From Nostoc sp. FACHB-892 (GTDB lineage Bacteria > Cyanobacteriota > Cyanobacteriia > Cyanobacteriales > Nostocaceae): 64,000 bases of DNA. The notes beneath the pieces were generated by a model. It did not search any database, was not told the origin of the DNA, and saw only the letters and a list, made by a program, of their open reading frames with translations. Below, in pieces: positions 7,210 through 16,127 of the stretch (position 1 is its first letter; each line of letters begins with the position of its first letter). The DNA lies in NCBI RefSeq assembly GCF_014698795.1, contig NZ_JACJTR010000001.1, positions 310,001-374,000 of the forward strand, read 5' to 3'. Position numbers and translations under genes: made by a program.

Positions 7210-9792
7210 CTATACACTAGAGTTCGCTTCAGTAGTTTGATACGCTTGTAGGAGCCTTGCATGATCGAGAGTAAATCCTACTTGCATCGCTATCTGGGTA
7301 AATAAATCAATCTCAGGCTGTTGCCAATCACGGGGACCAGAACACTGATGTGCAATTAACAAACCAAATAGCTGGTCATCTTTGATAATGGGTGCTACTA
7401 AATTTGCTTTAACACCAAAGGATTCGAGCAGGTTAATGTGACAATCAGCTAAACCGGCCTCATAAATGTTGTTTGTTGCTAGAACACGACCAGACTGATA
7501 CTTTTCTATATAGTTTTCTGTGAAACAAGGGTCGTAAATTTTAGACCGCAAAACTTTGGGATAACCTGGAACTACTGATTCAGCAATTATAATTCCGAAC
7601 CAATTAGCGTAAAAGGTATAAACCAATACTCGATCAACACTCAGTGCTTTGCGAACCTCTTCCACAGTGGTTTTGATGACATCCTCTTCGTTAAGCGATT
7701 GGCGAATGCTGCGGGTAATATCCACCAGTAACTGACTTCGCCTACTTTCAGCTTCGATTCGTTGCAGAAGTCTTGCATGGTCGAGAGCAAATCCCACTTG
7801 CATCGCTATTTGGCCAAATAAATCAATCTCAGATTGTTGCCAATCACGAGGTTTGGAACACTGATGTGCAATTAATAAGCCAAATAGCTGTTCATCTTTA
7901 AGAATGGGGGCTACTAAATTTGCTTTTACAGCAAAGGATTCGAGTAAACTAATCTGATAATCAGCCAAACCCGCTTCATAAATGTTGTTTATTGCTAGAA
8001 CACGACCAGACTGATAGTCTTCTACATAGCCTTGACCAAAATATAGGTCTTGGATTTCAGATCGCAGAACTTTTGGGTAGGTGAGAACAACTGATTCGGC
8101 AATCACAGTTCCAGAGTAATTAGCATTGAAGCTATAAACCATCACTCGGTCAGTACTCAGTACTTTACGAACCTCTTCTACAGTCGTTTTCAGGACATCC
8201 TCTTCGTTGAGCGATTGACGAATGCTACCGATAGTATCCGCTAGCAACTGACTCTGCACACCTTCAGCCTCGATTCGTTGCACGAGCCTTGCATGGTCGA
8301 GAGCAAATCCCACTTCCATAGCTATTTGGGCACATAAATCAATCTCAGACTGTTGCCAATCACGGGGCCTGGAGCATTGATGTGCAACTAATAAGCCAAA
8401 CAACTGTTCATCTTTGAGAATGGGTGCGACCAAATTTGCTTTAACAGCAAAGGATTCGAGCAGGTTAATATGACAATCCCGCAAACCTGCTTCATAAATA
8501 TTGTTTGTGGCTTGAACGCGACCAGACTGATACTTTTCTACATAGTCGTGAGCAAAACATGGGTCTTGGATTTCAGACCGCAAAACTTTTGGATAACCTG
8601 GAACCACTGATTCTGCAATCACAGTTCCAGACCAATCAGCGTTAAAGCTGTAAACCAACACGCGGTCAGTACTTAGTGCTTTGCGAACCTCTTCTACGGT
8701 GGTTTTGATGACATCCTCTTCGTTGAGCGATTGCCGAATGCTGCGGGTAATTTCAATAAATACCTCAGCTATATCTGCCTTCGTATCAACCTGTTCTAGA
8801 AGCTTAGTATAGTCAAGAGCAAATCCTACTTGTATAGCTATCTGAGCGAACAAATCAATCTCAGACTGCTGCCAAAAGCGAATTCTAGAACACTGATGTG
8901 CAATCAATAAACCGAATAGTTGTTTGCCTTTAATAATAGGTGCTACTAAATTAGATTTGACAGCAAACTGCTCCAGTAAGTCAATATCAGCATCACTAAG
9001 ATCAGCTTGATAAATATTATCAATAGCACGGATGCAACCATTTTGGTATTTTTCTATATACCCAGCTTCAAAATCAGGGTCAGAGACTGTAATTCCTAAT
9101 GTTTTAGGTAAACCAGGTGCTACTGATTCGGCGATAAAGGTTCCATTACAGTTGGAGTTGAAGCAAAAGATGGTTATGCGATCAATGCTTAAAGCTTTAC
9201 GAATTTCTTCTGAGGTAGTTTTGAGAACGTCTTCTTCATTGAATGATTCTCGAACCCACCGGGTAATTTTCATCAATAGTTGAGAGTAATCAGCTTCGGC
9301 TTCTTTTTCCTTTATCAAAACTGAAAGTAGTTCTGTGAATAAGTTTATGTTTCTCTCTAACATCACTAATTCATCTTCGTTAGCGATGAAATATTGAGTA
9401 AACTCACTGTCTGGACGTAGCTTGTTTTTGATAAGATTAGAAGTTGCAGCAGCCTTGCTGACTCGACTCATAGCTCGATTAGTCACAAAAACAGCGATCG
9501 CAGCTGCCAAAATCGCTGTTACTCCCATACCACTTAACAACAGTGACAATTGTCTCTGTAGAGCAAGTTCAGTTTCCATTGAACTTTCCGCACTCTCAAG
9601 TCTGGCTTGCGGAATTTGTTTGGTGATTAAATTAATGCCGTAGTAGTAAGTAGCTGTTCCAATTGCAACCACAGGCAGAATACTGATACTTAGTGCCCAA
9701 ACAACTGCTTTAGTCTTTAAATTCCATTTTTGTTGCCACAGCCTTTGTTGACGATTTCGTCTTGCTTGGTTTTGAGAAAAAGACTGATTCAT
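7210..9792 (-). CDS. membrane sensor with four GAF domains
   Basis: An 860-residue protein with two N-terminal membrane helices (about residues 27-48 and 83-104), a HAMP-like linker, then four GAF domains at roughly 175-330, 345-505, 520-675 and 690-850. GAF2, 3 and 4 are much more alike than GAF1, a sign of recent internal duplication; each begins IRQSLNEEDV and ends near an AHQCS motif. The bilin-binding Cys-His pair of phytochrome-type GAFs is not seen. No kinase, cyclase, GGDEF or MCP output domain follows, so it probably signals through a partner. The N-terminal layout recalls cyanobacterial chemoreceptors. Confidence 0.85.
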   Translation of the reverse strand: MNQSFSQNQARRNRQQRLWQQKWNLKTKAVVWALSISILPVVAIGTATYYYGINLITKQIPQARLESAESSMETELALQRQLSLLLSGMGVTAILAAAIAVFVTNRAMSRVSKAAATSNLIKNKLRPDSEFTQYFIANEDELVMLERNINLFTELLSVLIKEKEAEADYSQLLMKITRWVRESFNEEDVLKTTSEEIRKALSIDRITIFCFNSNCNGTFIAESVAPGLPKTLGITVSDPDFEAGYIEKYQNGCIRAIDNIYQADLSDADIDLLEQFAVKSNLVAPIIKGKQLFGLLIAHQCSRIRFWQQSEIDLFAQIAIQVGFALDYTKLLEQVDTKADIAEVFIEITRSIRQSLNEEDVIKTTVEEVRKALSTDRVLVYSFNADWSGTVIAESVVPGYPKVLRSEIQDPCFAHDYVEKYQSGRVQATNNIYEAGLRDCHINLLESFAVKANLVAPILKDEQLFGLLVAHQCSRPRDWQQSEIDLCAQIAMEVGFALDHARLVQRIEAEGVQSQLLADTIGSIRQSLNEEDVLKTTVEEVRKVLSTDRVMVYSFNANYSGTVIAESVVLTYPKVLRSEIQDLYFGQGYVEDYQSGRVLAINNIYEAGLADYQISLLESFAVKANLVAPILKDEQLFGLLIAHQCSKPRDWQQSEIDLFGQIAMQVGFALDHARLLQRIEAESRRSQLLVDITRSIRQSLNEEDVIKTTVEEVRKALSVDRVLVYTFYANWFGIIIAESVVPGYPKVLRSKIYDPCFTENYIEKYQSGRVLATNNIYEAGLADCHINLLESFGVKANLVAPIIKDDQLFGLLIAHQCSGPRDWQQPEIDLFTQIAMQVGFTLDHARLLQAYQTTEANSSV

Positions 9793-10660
9793 AAATGAAA
9801 CCTGAATTGCTGCAATTGAGAATCAAGTAAATAGCCTCACCACCAAGATTCTACACAAAACTTATTAAACAAGGACTGGCTTTTGGGAGTATTTTGAGGC
9901 ACTAACCTTTTACATCATGCCCCACAACGCTTTTGTTGCCTTTTAAGCCTCTTGACAAAAGAGAAGCTTATTACTCGCTTTTTTACGTTCACGTAGCAGG
10001 AAGTGCGAGAATGAGTTGGGCTTTATACAATTTCGGTTTAGTAATTACACAAATATGCCGATAGGGGTGTACCATTATCCATTGGTGTCAACTTAATGTA
10101 AAACCAGCCTAAAATATGCTTTTAGAAATTATCTCATTTACAGCCAGAGGCTGGAAAAGAGGTTTAAAGGAGTTTCATGCTTAAGTTGACACCAATAGGC
10201 ATTGCCATGCCCCTACAAGAAATTTATATATCAGAATTTTCGTGAATTGGTATTAGATGAATATTATTGTAGCTTACTTGACTAAAAATCTCTGTAGCTG
10301 CAATTACATAACACACTTTACAAGTGTTGCACGAAAAGCATCTAGCCAGAGCGCTTAAACCATGTAATTTACTCTATGGTTGATAGTGTGCGATGCCTGT
10401 GGTAGTCACTAACTTGTACTGAGCTTGTCAAGTCGCTTCTCTACGAGACGCTGCGCGTAGCTTGCTTCTCTGAAAGAGTACGCTCCAATTAAAAATTAAA
10501 AATTAAAGACAATTTGTGTTAGCTCTGAACTCACCATTAATTGTTCACGTAGCGTCCCATAGGGAAGACTGCCAAATCATTCGCGCAGCGTCTGTCTTAG
10601 ACACGCTGTTCGCGTTTGTAGAGAAGTGCGGACTACGCCTACGTACTAATTCCTACAAGC
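9793..10660. other. gene-free region rich in interspersed repeats
   Basis: No convincing gene. It holds the fold-back element at 10062-10215 and, from about 10380 to 10640, several chained GC-rich repeat units (GAGACGCTGCGCGTAGC, GCGCAGCGTCTG, GGACTACGCCTACG). The ORF at 10516-10713 is made of these repeats. The 5' end of the GAF gene's promoter must lie just above 9792. Confidence 0.7.
10062..10215. mobile_element. fold-back (MITE-like) element
   Basis: Perfect 16-bp inverted repeats at 10081-10096 (ATTGGTGTCAACTTAA) and 10181-10196 flank an 84-bp centre. The similarity extends outward imperfectly to about 35 bp per arm, starting with TAGGGG. There is no ORF inside, so it would be a non-autonomous element moved by a transposase elsewhere. 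No clear target-site duplication was found. Confidence 0.55.
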
Positions 10661-11263
10661 TCAAAATTTATTTTTTAATTGTCGTAATTGCGACATTTTC
10701 CAGAAATAGCTAGAAATCCAATTGGTAATAATGTGAGCGACAATTGGCACTAATAAGTTGCCAGTAAGCAGGGCACTATATGCGAATATCATCCCCACAA
10801 TTGTTGCCCAAATCACATAAGGCCATTGTTGAGAACCGCTAAAATGCAAGATGCCAAAGCAAAGACTTGATACAATGACAGCCAAATGATCCAAGCCTAA
10901 TGCTGGCAGCATTACGCCCCGAAATAACAATTCTTCACTCAACCCTGGTAGTAACCCCAGCCAAATTAAGTCTGGTAAAGCTAAGGGCTTCAGTACCATT
11001 TCTAAATAATAATCTGCACTTTTACGGTAGGGAATCCAAACGCGATAAGCTACGCCACTTAAGGCGGTAATGGCGAATCCTAACCCTACACCCAACAGCA
11101 ACTCTCTTTGGTTCAACTTCCAAGAAAGTAGAGAAAAGTTGCCTAAGTATAAGGAAAGTTTGGCGACTATCAACAAAATAATTGCAGTCGCTCCCATCGC
11201 CCCAAGTATTTGGATGCGCGTCAAGTATGGAATTTGTGGCTCTTTCTTTTGTTGTTCAATCAC
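10661..11263 (-). CDS. CPBP-family intramembrane protease
   Basis: A 200-residue integral membrane protein of the CPBP (Abi/Rce1-type glutamic protease) family. The three family motifs are present: SEELLFRGVMLP (EExxxR) near residue 104, the FGILHFSG His near residue 139 and a C-terminal LVPIVAHIITN His near residue 176. About five to six membrane segments are visible, starting at residues 19-41. Substrate unknown. It is monocistronic, bounded by repeat-rich DNA on both sides. The ATG at 11263 gives a short, charged N-terminus (MIEQQKKEPQ). Confidence 0.9.
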   Translation of the reverse strand: MIEQQKKEPQIPYLTRIQILGAMGATAIILLIVAKLSLYLGNFSLLSWKLNQRELLLGVGLGFAITALSGVAYRVWIPYRKSADYYLEMVLKPLALPDLIWLGLLPGLSEELLFRGVMLPALGLDHLAVIVSSLCFGILHFSGSQQWPYVIWATIVGMIFAYSALLTGNLLVPIVAHIITNWISSYFWKMSQLRQLKNKF

Positions 11264-11652
11264 GGATTTTTAAGGGGAAGGGGCAGGGGAAGCAGGGGGA
11301 GCAGGGGGGAGTAATAAGCTGTTAAGCATATAAGAAAGCACATTCGGATCGCAGGGGGGCAGTTCTTGCTGGGAGCAAGGGAAAGGGTTTGCAGCTTTTA
11401 TCACCATGAAAATGGTGCAATTTAAATGACGATTAGCTTATTATGTCCGCTGGATTCCTTAAACCCGAAGAACCCCATCCTGCCAAAGCTGTGCTTTGTC
11501 TACCCTCCTCGCTTGCGGGGAGAGGTTGGGGGTGGGGTTCTTTTATTATGGGTAATTTGGCGGACATGATATAACTCCTAACTACTGCCTCACTTTTCTA
11601 CAAGAGGCTGCGCCCAAAGCGTAGCTATGCCGCACAGGCTTTACGGCTGCGC
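11264..11652. other. gene-free region with G-rich tract and repeats
   Basis: Contains a G-rich tract (about 11275-11310), a hairpin-forming element (11441-11570) and a GC-rich interspersed repeat (about 11595-11650). No ORF with coding character was seen. Confidence 0.6.
11441..11570. mobile_element. candidate fold-back element
   Basis: ATGTCCGC near 11443-11450 and its complement GCGGACAT near 11560-11567 flank a second inverted pair, AAGAACCCCA (11469-11478) and TGGGGTTCTT (11533-11542). The nested inverted repeats would fold into one long hairpin. It has no coding capacity; a repeat-derived MITE is the simplest reading. Confidence 0.45.
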
Positions 11653-12738
11653 TCAGTGATCCTCTGCCTCCTGCCTCCTAACTACTGACTGCAAAGGTAA
11701 TAATTTGGGACGGAGAGCGGAAGGATTGATGCCTGCTTTATGTGCTACCAATACACCCACTGCTTCTAAATATGAGTTTACCTGTATAGTTTTGATCCCC
11801 AAGGGTTGGGGAGGAACTTTTATCAGAGTTTTATTTTCTTCTACTGTAATTATTTGGCATTGTATTTGGCTTAAACTCAGTAAGGCACTGCTACCACAAG
11901 CAGTTGCAGGTAAGATCGCAGCATCCACTTCATTTGCCCAAATATCTCCTTGCTGTGATCCGATTGCTCCTCTCTCTATTATAAATTGTGGGGCACGACT
12001 TAATCCTACAAGCACGCAGGGCAAAAAGGTATAGCCTAATTCTTCGGCGGCGGAACGGGGAGATAAATCAGGCTGCGGAGGTTCGTTCAAAAGGGCAGGA
12101 GAATGGGCGCAAGGAATTTGAAAGGTTCGCACTAACAAATGGCTAATTACGGCTTCTGCACCCGCTAAAGAATCAACGCCTTCACCCTGGCGATATTTTT
12201 GTACTGCTTCCTCATCCATATCATCGGGGAAACGGGCAACAACTGCGATCGCTTCTGCCCCCGCTTTTTTAATTAATATCTCGGCCGCCCGTAATAGACT
12301 ATCTGGGTTGCCAATTGTCCCCCAACTAGCTCCCGATGCTGTAGTGCGTAATTCTACATTTAATGGAGCATCAGTAATTACATAATCTGTTAAAGTCAAT
12401 CCGAGAGTTGCTCTGACTGCATCGGCGGCTTGTATATGTCGTAGCCGTAACTCTGGCTCAATAGCTTGGTCTAAAAGCAAACCCACTTTGTTGTTGCGGA
12501 CTGGACGCAAACCCCAACATCCAGAAGCGAATTTGTCAAGCCCATAACCTTCAACATAGAAAGCATTAGGGAGATTCCAGTACAAACTTGCGCCATTCAG
12601 GACATTGGGGTGAGTAATTAGGCGATCGCAAACCTGTGCTATAACTTTGGCAACAGGTAAAGCATCTCCTGCATAACCCCCAATGGCAGCCCCAACGCCT
12701 GTCGGTACAATTAAAATAGCGGTATATGGACGATTCAT
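11653..12738 (-). CDS. DUF3326 family protein
   Basis: A 361-residue protein matching the DUF3326 family known from cyanobacteria and plants. The typical start MNRPYTAILIVPTGVGAAIGGYAGDALP is present, followed by SLYWNLPNAFYVEGYGLDKF and the Gly/Ala-rich C-terminal half with VNSYLEAVGVLVAHKAGI. No membrane helix or signal peptide. Its biochemical function is not known. A 59-residue gene lies upstream on the same strand with about 93 bases of heptamer repeats between them, and the C-terminus lies against repeat DNA. Confidence 0.85.
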   Translation of the reverse strand: MNRPYTAILIVPTGVGAAIGGYAGDALPVAKVIAQVCDRLITHPNVLNGASLYWNLPNAFYVEGYGLDKFASGCWGLRPVRNNKVGLLLDQAIEPELRLRHIQAADAVRATLGLTLTDYVITDAPLNVELRTTASGASWGTIGNPDSLLRAAEILIKKAGAEAIAVVARFPDDMDEEAVQKYRQGEGVDSLAGAEAVISHLLVRTFQIPCAHSPALLNEPPQPDLSPRSAAEELGYTFLPCVLVGLSRAPQFIIERGAIGSQQGDIWANEVDAAILPATACGSSALLSLSQIQCQIITVEENKTLIKVPPQPLGIKTIQVNSYLEAVGVLVAHKAGINPSALRPKLLPLQSVVRRQEAEDH

Positions 12739-12740
12739 CT

Positions 12741-12834
12741 TAAGTTATGAGTGCTGAGTGCTGAGTTATGAGTTATGAGTTATGAATCACAAGCCATCAA
12801 ATACTAACTCCTAACTCCTAACTCCTAACTTTTA
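12741..12834. repeat. 7-bp tandem repeats
   Basis: Two adjacent blocks of heptamers: AGTTATG/AGTGCTG-type units at about 12745-12785 and CTAACTC-type units at about 12803-12834. They fill the space between the DUF3326 gene and the small gene upstream of it, and reach the stop codon of the latter. Confidence 0.8.
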
Positions 12835-13011
12835 ACTCTTAACTGTAGTTACCACAGCTTCAACTGTAGCTTTTTGTTCGTCAGCATCCACAGAAGTAAC
12901 TGCCCAACGCAGAGGTTCGCCTTGTTTCTTCAACTCTGTTTCAATTACTTCTAGTAACTCTGCGGGAGTTTCTTGTAAATCAATTTCTGCGGTAATAAAA
13001 TGAGTTGTCAT
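12832..13011 (-). CDS. small conserved hypothetical protein (59 aa)
   Basis: A 59-residue ORF from the ATG at 13011 to a TAA at 12832. It begins MTTHFITAEIDLQETPAELL and continues with an acidic helix, then GEPLRWAVTSVDAD and a beta-like C-terminus ending TTVKS. The regular strand-helix-strand pattern and lack of repeat-derived sequence suggest a real gene. The stop codon lies in the heptamer repeat, so the last residues may be repeat-derived. It sits directly upstream of the DUF3326 gene on the same strand. Function unknown. Confidence 0.65.
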   Translation of the reverse strand: MTTHFITAEIDLQETPAELLEVIETELKKQGEPLRWAVTSVDADEQKATVEAVVTTVKS

Positions 13012-13158
13012 TTTGGTAAATCCTGTTGATTTGTAGTTTCTAGAATAGCTGATTTCATCTTTAATGAAATACTTGTGTAATTTATCAAGTTTGGTAATCT
13101 CTGTGAACAGTTATTCAGTTATGAATAATCATCCGATATACTGATAACTGTTCATTGA

Positions 13159-13485
13159 TTATTTGCCTTTGCCAAATTGTAACTGATAAAGTTCATCTTC
13201 TTTTTCCGTCTGAATTTTCAAATCAGAAAGGGGTTTGGCAATACAAAGCAATACGTAACCTTGCTTTTGCAAATCTGGGCTAACGCCCATACCATCAGTT
13301 TGATCCACAGTTCCGTCGCTTATTTGACCGGCGCAAGTTGTGCAGACACCTGCATTGCAAGAACTCGGCAGTTCTAAACCAGCAGCATCGGCAGATGATA
13401 ATATCGTTTCATTTTCAGGAACTTGCAAGGTATGAATTTTGCCTTGGTGATCAATTTCTACGGTGTAAGTTTTGGACATATACAA
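13159..13485 (-). CDS. plant-type [2Fe-2S] ferredoxin
   Basis: A soluble one-electron carrier of the plant-type ferredoxin fold, 106-108 residues. The cluster ligands are seen as SSCNAGVCTTCAGQ (Cys-x4-Cys-x2-Cys) at about residues 42-52 and the fourth Cys in YVLLCIAKP near residue 82. The C-terminal extension (EDELYQLQFGKGK) and the unusual GVSPDLQKQGY loop distinguish it from photosynthetic PetF, so it is a ferredoxin-like paralogue rather than the main photosystem I acceptor. Start may be 13485 or the Met at 13479 (MSKTYTVEI), which matches family members better. Confidence 0.92.
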   Translation of the reverse strand: MYMSKTYTVEIDHQGKIHTLQVPENETILSSADAAGLELPSSCNAGVCTTCAGQISDGTVDQTDGMGVSPDLQKQGYVLLCIAKPLSDLKIQTEKEDELYQLQFGKGK

Positions 13486-13943
13486 AAGAAGCGTGATGCA
13501 ACGGACAAATGTATTAGTTTATCTGAATTAGTTGAAAATATCCAGATATTACTATAAAAGTTTAGGTAAAAGATTGATAATTATAGCAAACAATTCTGAA
13601 CAACTTTTAGGTTGGTAACATTATTTACTATCCAATACACAAATAAATTAGTTAAATTTGCTACTATGAATATGCGCGTAGGCGTAGCCCGCCGTAGGCA
13701 TCGCGTTTCCTTAGAGACTGTATCTGTAAGTCTGCCTTTTGGCATTGGTTCGATGGCTTGGAAAGTTGACACCACACCAAAAAATAATAATTGTTGGCCC
13801 TTCCTGTCCAAAGTATATGCGGTAGCCAGAACCATAGTCTATTCTAATAAATGTATTAAATTTGCAGTAATAGATTGATATACTAGAACCTTTACGAAAG
13901 TCAGGTTAAAATCGCTAGCAAAGTTAAAATCTGAAGTGGAACT
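13486..13943. other. gene-free region with interspersed repeat
   Basis: Contains a GC-rich repeat copy at about 13675-13705 (GCGTAGGCGTAGCCCGCCG) and a GTTGACACCAC tract near 13763 that resembles the terminal repeat of the element at 10062-10215. ORFs through this region are repeat-derived. The promoter of the 13944 gene must lie at its right end. Confidence 0.55.
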
Positions 13944-14420
13944 ATGAAAACTGCTGAAAAATTGGCTGCTGGTTGGCTATTGACACTCGGATTCATGTTT
14001 GTAACTCTATCAGTAACAGCCGTATTTGAAAAATGTGCTACACGTAAAGCCATCATAATACCTACAGATGAGTATGATTTTACTGCACCAAGTACTACTT
14101 ATAAAGATGATAATGCTGTTGGTGGTCTAATTTTTGGTGTTCCTACTCTAACATTGGGTACATGGTTAGCATTGGGATTGTACCGTCAAAGCCGACAGGA
14201 GAAAAAAGCGCTTAATCAACAAGTTAGCGATCGCCTACAATCGATTTTTTATGAGATGCTACAAAAAAATCATGGCCGCGTTACTGTTTTAGGCTTTGCA
14301 ATGCAGTCACAACTATCCGCAGCCGATGCCAGACAATATTTAGATGAAAAAGCTAAAGACTTCAATGCAAACTTTAAGGTGAACGAAGAAGGGGCTGTAT
14401 CATATCATTTTGATGTCTAA
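13944..14420 (+). CDS. two-helix membrane protein of unknown function
   Basis: A 158-residue protein with two predicted membrane segments (about residues 9-28 and 59-79) separated by a polar loop (TRKAIIIPTDEYDFTAPS). A cytoplasmic C-terminal domain of about 75 residues follows: basic (YRQSRQEKKALNQQ), then SDRLQSIFYEMLQKNHGRVTVLGFAMQSQLSAADARQYL, which has a winged-helix-like pattern. No family is recognised with certainty. It precedes the DUF423 gene by about 90 bases that are filled with heptamer repeats, so co-transcription is doubtful. Confidence 0.75.
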   Translation: MKTAEKLAAGWLLTLGFMFVTLSVTAVFEKCATRKAIIIPTDEYDFTAPSTTYKDDNAVGGLIFGVPTLTLGTWLALGLYRQSRQEKKALNQQVSDRLQSIFYEMLQKNHGRVTVLGFAMQSQLSAADARQYLDEKAKDFNANFKVNEEGAVSYHFDV

Positions 14421-14421
14421 T

Positions 14422-14490
14422 CGTCATTTGTCATTAGTCTTTGTCCTTTGTTATTAACTAATGACTAATGACCAATGACTAATGACTGAT
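14422..14490. repeat. 7-bp tandem repeats
   Basis: CATTTGT- and AATGACT/AATGACC-type heptamers occupy almost all of the spacer between two small membrane-protein genes. The two halves are roughly inverted relative to each other. Confidence 0.75.
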
Positions 14491-14512
14491 AATCAACTTA
14501 CGGCTAGGTCTA

Positions 14513-14893
14513 ATGACGCAGATTTTTTTGAGCGTAGCTGCTATTTTAGGCGGTTTGTCAGTTGCTGCTGGTGCTTTTGGTTCCCATGCCTTGCGGGAAA
14601 AAATTAGTGAGCGATCGCTAGAAATTTTTGAAACTGGCGCTCGTTACCAAATGTATCATGCTCTGGCACTTTTTCTAGTAGCAATACTAATTAGTCGCAC
14701 CGAAATTCCTCAACCTACTCTTGTCGCCAGTGGATGGCTGTTTGTCATTGGCATTGCTATTTTCTCAGGTAGCTTGTACGCCCTTAGCTTAACCGGTATT
14801 AAATCTTTAGGAGCGATCGCACCGCTAGGCGGCGCAGCCTTTCTTGCTGGTTGGGGTACTTTGGCTTTTGCCGCTTGGACTTTAAAGTTGTAA
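14513..14893 (+). CDS. DUF423 membrane protein
   Basis: A 126-residue integral membrane protein of the DUF423 (YgdD) family. Four membrane helices are visible. Family signatures are the N-terminal GGLSVAAGAFGSHALRE, the central ARYQMYHALALFLVA and the C-terminal GSLYALSLTGIKSLGAIAPLGGAAFLAGW. It acts in the cytoplasmic membrane; its activity is unknown. The ATG at 14513 yields a signal-anchor-like first helix at once, which supports this start. Confidence 0.92.
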   Translation: MTQIFLSVAAILGGLSVAAGAFGSHALREKISERSLEIFETGARYQMYHALALFLVAILISRTEIPQPTLVASGWLFVIGIAIFSGSLYALSLTGIKSLGAIAPLGGAAFLAGWGTLAFAAWTLKL

Positions 14894-14936
14894 GAAGTTA
14901 GAAATTAAGAGTTAAAGGAATACCAAAAAATTAATT

Positions 14937-15040
14937 ATCCGATATTTGTAGGATACGTTAATGAAGTGTAATGCTCCATCTTTATTTCACGTATTACTGT
15001 GTATTACCTCCTTCTATCGAAAGCATCCTACAAATTGGAT
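14937..15040. mobile_element. decayed fold-back repeat element
   Basis: The left arm (about 14937-14956, ATCCGATATTTGTAGGATAC) and the right arm (15023-15040, GCATCCTACAAATTGGAT) are inverted copies with few mismatches. The inner TGTAGGATACGTTAATGAAG matches the general form of a TGTAGGATGCGTTAGCGAAG-type repeat spread through cyanobacterial genomes. No ORF inside. It lies in the 324-base spacer before the PhnD-like gene. Confidence 0.6.
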
Positions 15041-15217
15041 ATTTTTTTCATTGGAAGTCAGTCTTGAAAGCAATAAAAATATTTTCAAATAGGATTTACA
15101 AATAAAAATTATTTACGTAAATTTACAGAAGTCATTAATATAAAGAAGCAATAAACTGCATAAGTATATTACTAAATAGCAGCTAAAAATTTTACATTTG
15201 TAATATCGTTTGCACTT

Positions 15218-16108
15218 ATGAAACGGCGTAACTTGCTTTGGTATTCGCTCGTGTTTGCTGCTGGCTGCACGACAGGAGTAAATTCTCCTACTAATAGTTC
15301 AGAACCGATGACAATAGCTCCACCCAAAAATCTCAAATTTGCAGTTACAGACGTTATTGGAATTAAAGGCTTACAAGAAGATTATGAACTTTTTCGCACC
15401 ACATTAGAAGAGATATTAGGCATAAAAATTGAGTTTTTTCCTGTAGAGAATACCACAGCAGCAGCACCAGCACTGTTATCTAGGGAAGTGGATATTGTAT
15501 TTGCAGGGCCTTCAGAATACTTGATTTTAAATTCTAGGGCAAAGGCTATTCCTATAATTGCTATTGAGCGCACGAACTACCATTCGATTATTGTAGTTCG
15601 TGCTGATAGTCCAATTAAATTATTAGCTCAATTGAAAGGCAAAACAATAGCCATGAGGAAAATTGGCTCCACGTCTGGACATCTTGCTCCTACAAAGCTA
15701 CTGATAGATGCTGGATTAGATCCAACAACTGACTTCAAAACTGTCATGTTAGATGATAAGGGAGTACAAGCTTTAAAAAAAGGTGAGGTAGATGCTTGGG
15801 CAACTGCATCTGACAGATACAAAAATATTCTAGAGTCTGAGGGCTTATCTGAAGAAGATTTTGTTGTAATTTTTAAAGGGCCATTACTTCCTCATGATGT
15901 ATTTGTTGCTAGTAATCAGTTGGCATCTAGCTTTATAGTAGATATGCGATCGCGCATGATGAACCATCAGGATAAACTAATTAAAAGTTTAGTGGCTACT
16001 AAAGCAAACCAAAAATATAAAGGAAGTAAATTAGTTATAGCAAATGATGCTGATTATAATATGATTCGTGAAGTCTATCAAAAAATTGGGCAAGGAAGTT
16101 TTTTATAA
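15218..16108 (+). CDS. PhnD-like phosphonate/phosphate binding lipoprotein
   Basis: A 296-residue periplasmic substrate-binding protein of the PhnD/PtxB type. The signal peptide ends in a lipobox (FAAGC, Cys17). The mature protein shows the family landmarks: FFPVENTTAAAPAL, DIVFAGPSEYLIL, ADSPIKLLAQLKGKTIAMRK, then GSTSGHLAPTKLLIDAGLD (ligand-binding loop) and ALKKGEVDAWATAS. Such proteins bind phosphonate, phosphite, phosphate or related oxyanions. No permease or ATPase is adjacent; instead a histidine kinase starts 19 bases downstream, suggesting a sensory role. Confidence 0.88.
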   Translation: MKRRNLLWYSLVFAAGCTTGVNSPTNSSEPMTIAPPKNLKFAVTDVIGIKGLQEDYELFRTTLEEILGIKIEFFPVENTTAAAPALLSREVDIVFAGPSEYLILNSRAKAIPIIAIERTNYHSIIVVRADSPIKLLAQLKGKTIAMRKIGSTSGHLAPTKLLIDAGLDPTTDFKTVMLDDKGVQALKKGEVDAWATASDRYKNILESEGLSEEDFVVIFKGPLLPHDVFVASNQLASSFIVDMRSRMMNHQDKLIKSLVATKANQKYKGSKLVIANDADYNMIREVYQKIGQGSFL

Positions 16109-16127
16109 CAATATAGTTGATAAATAA

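Noticed and set aside
10516..10713. ORF of 65 codons on the plus strand
   Set aside because: Built almost wholly from GC-rich repeats; no coding character.
13612..13878. ORF of 88 codons on the plus strand
   Set aside because: It runs through a GC-rich interspersed repeat and shows no protein-like pattern.
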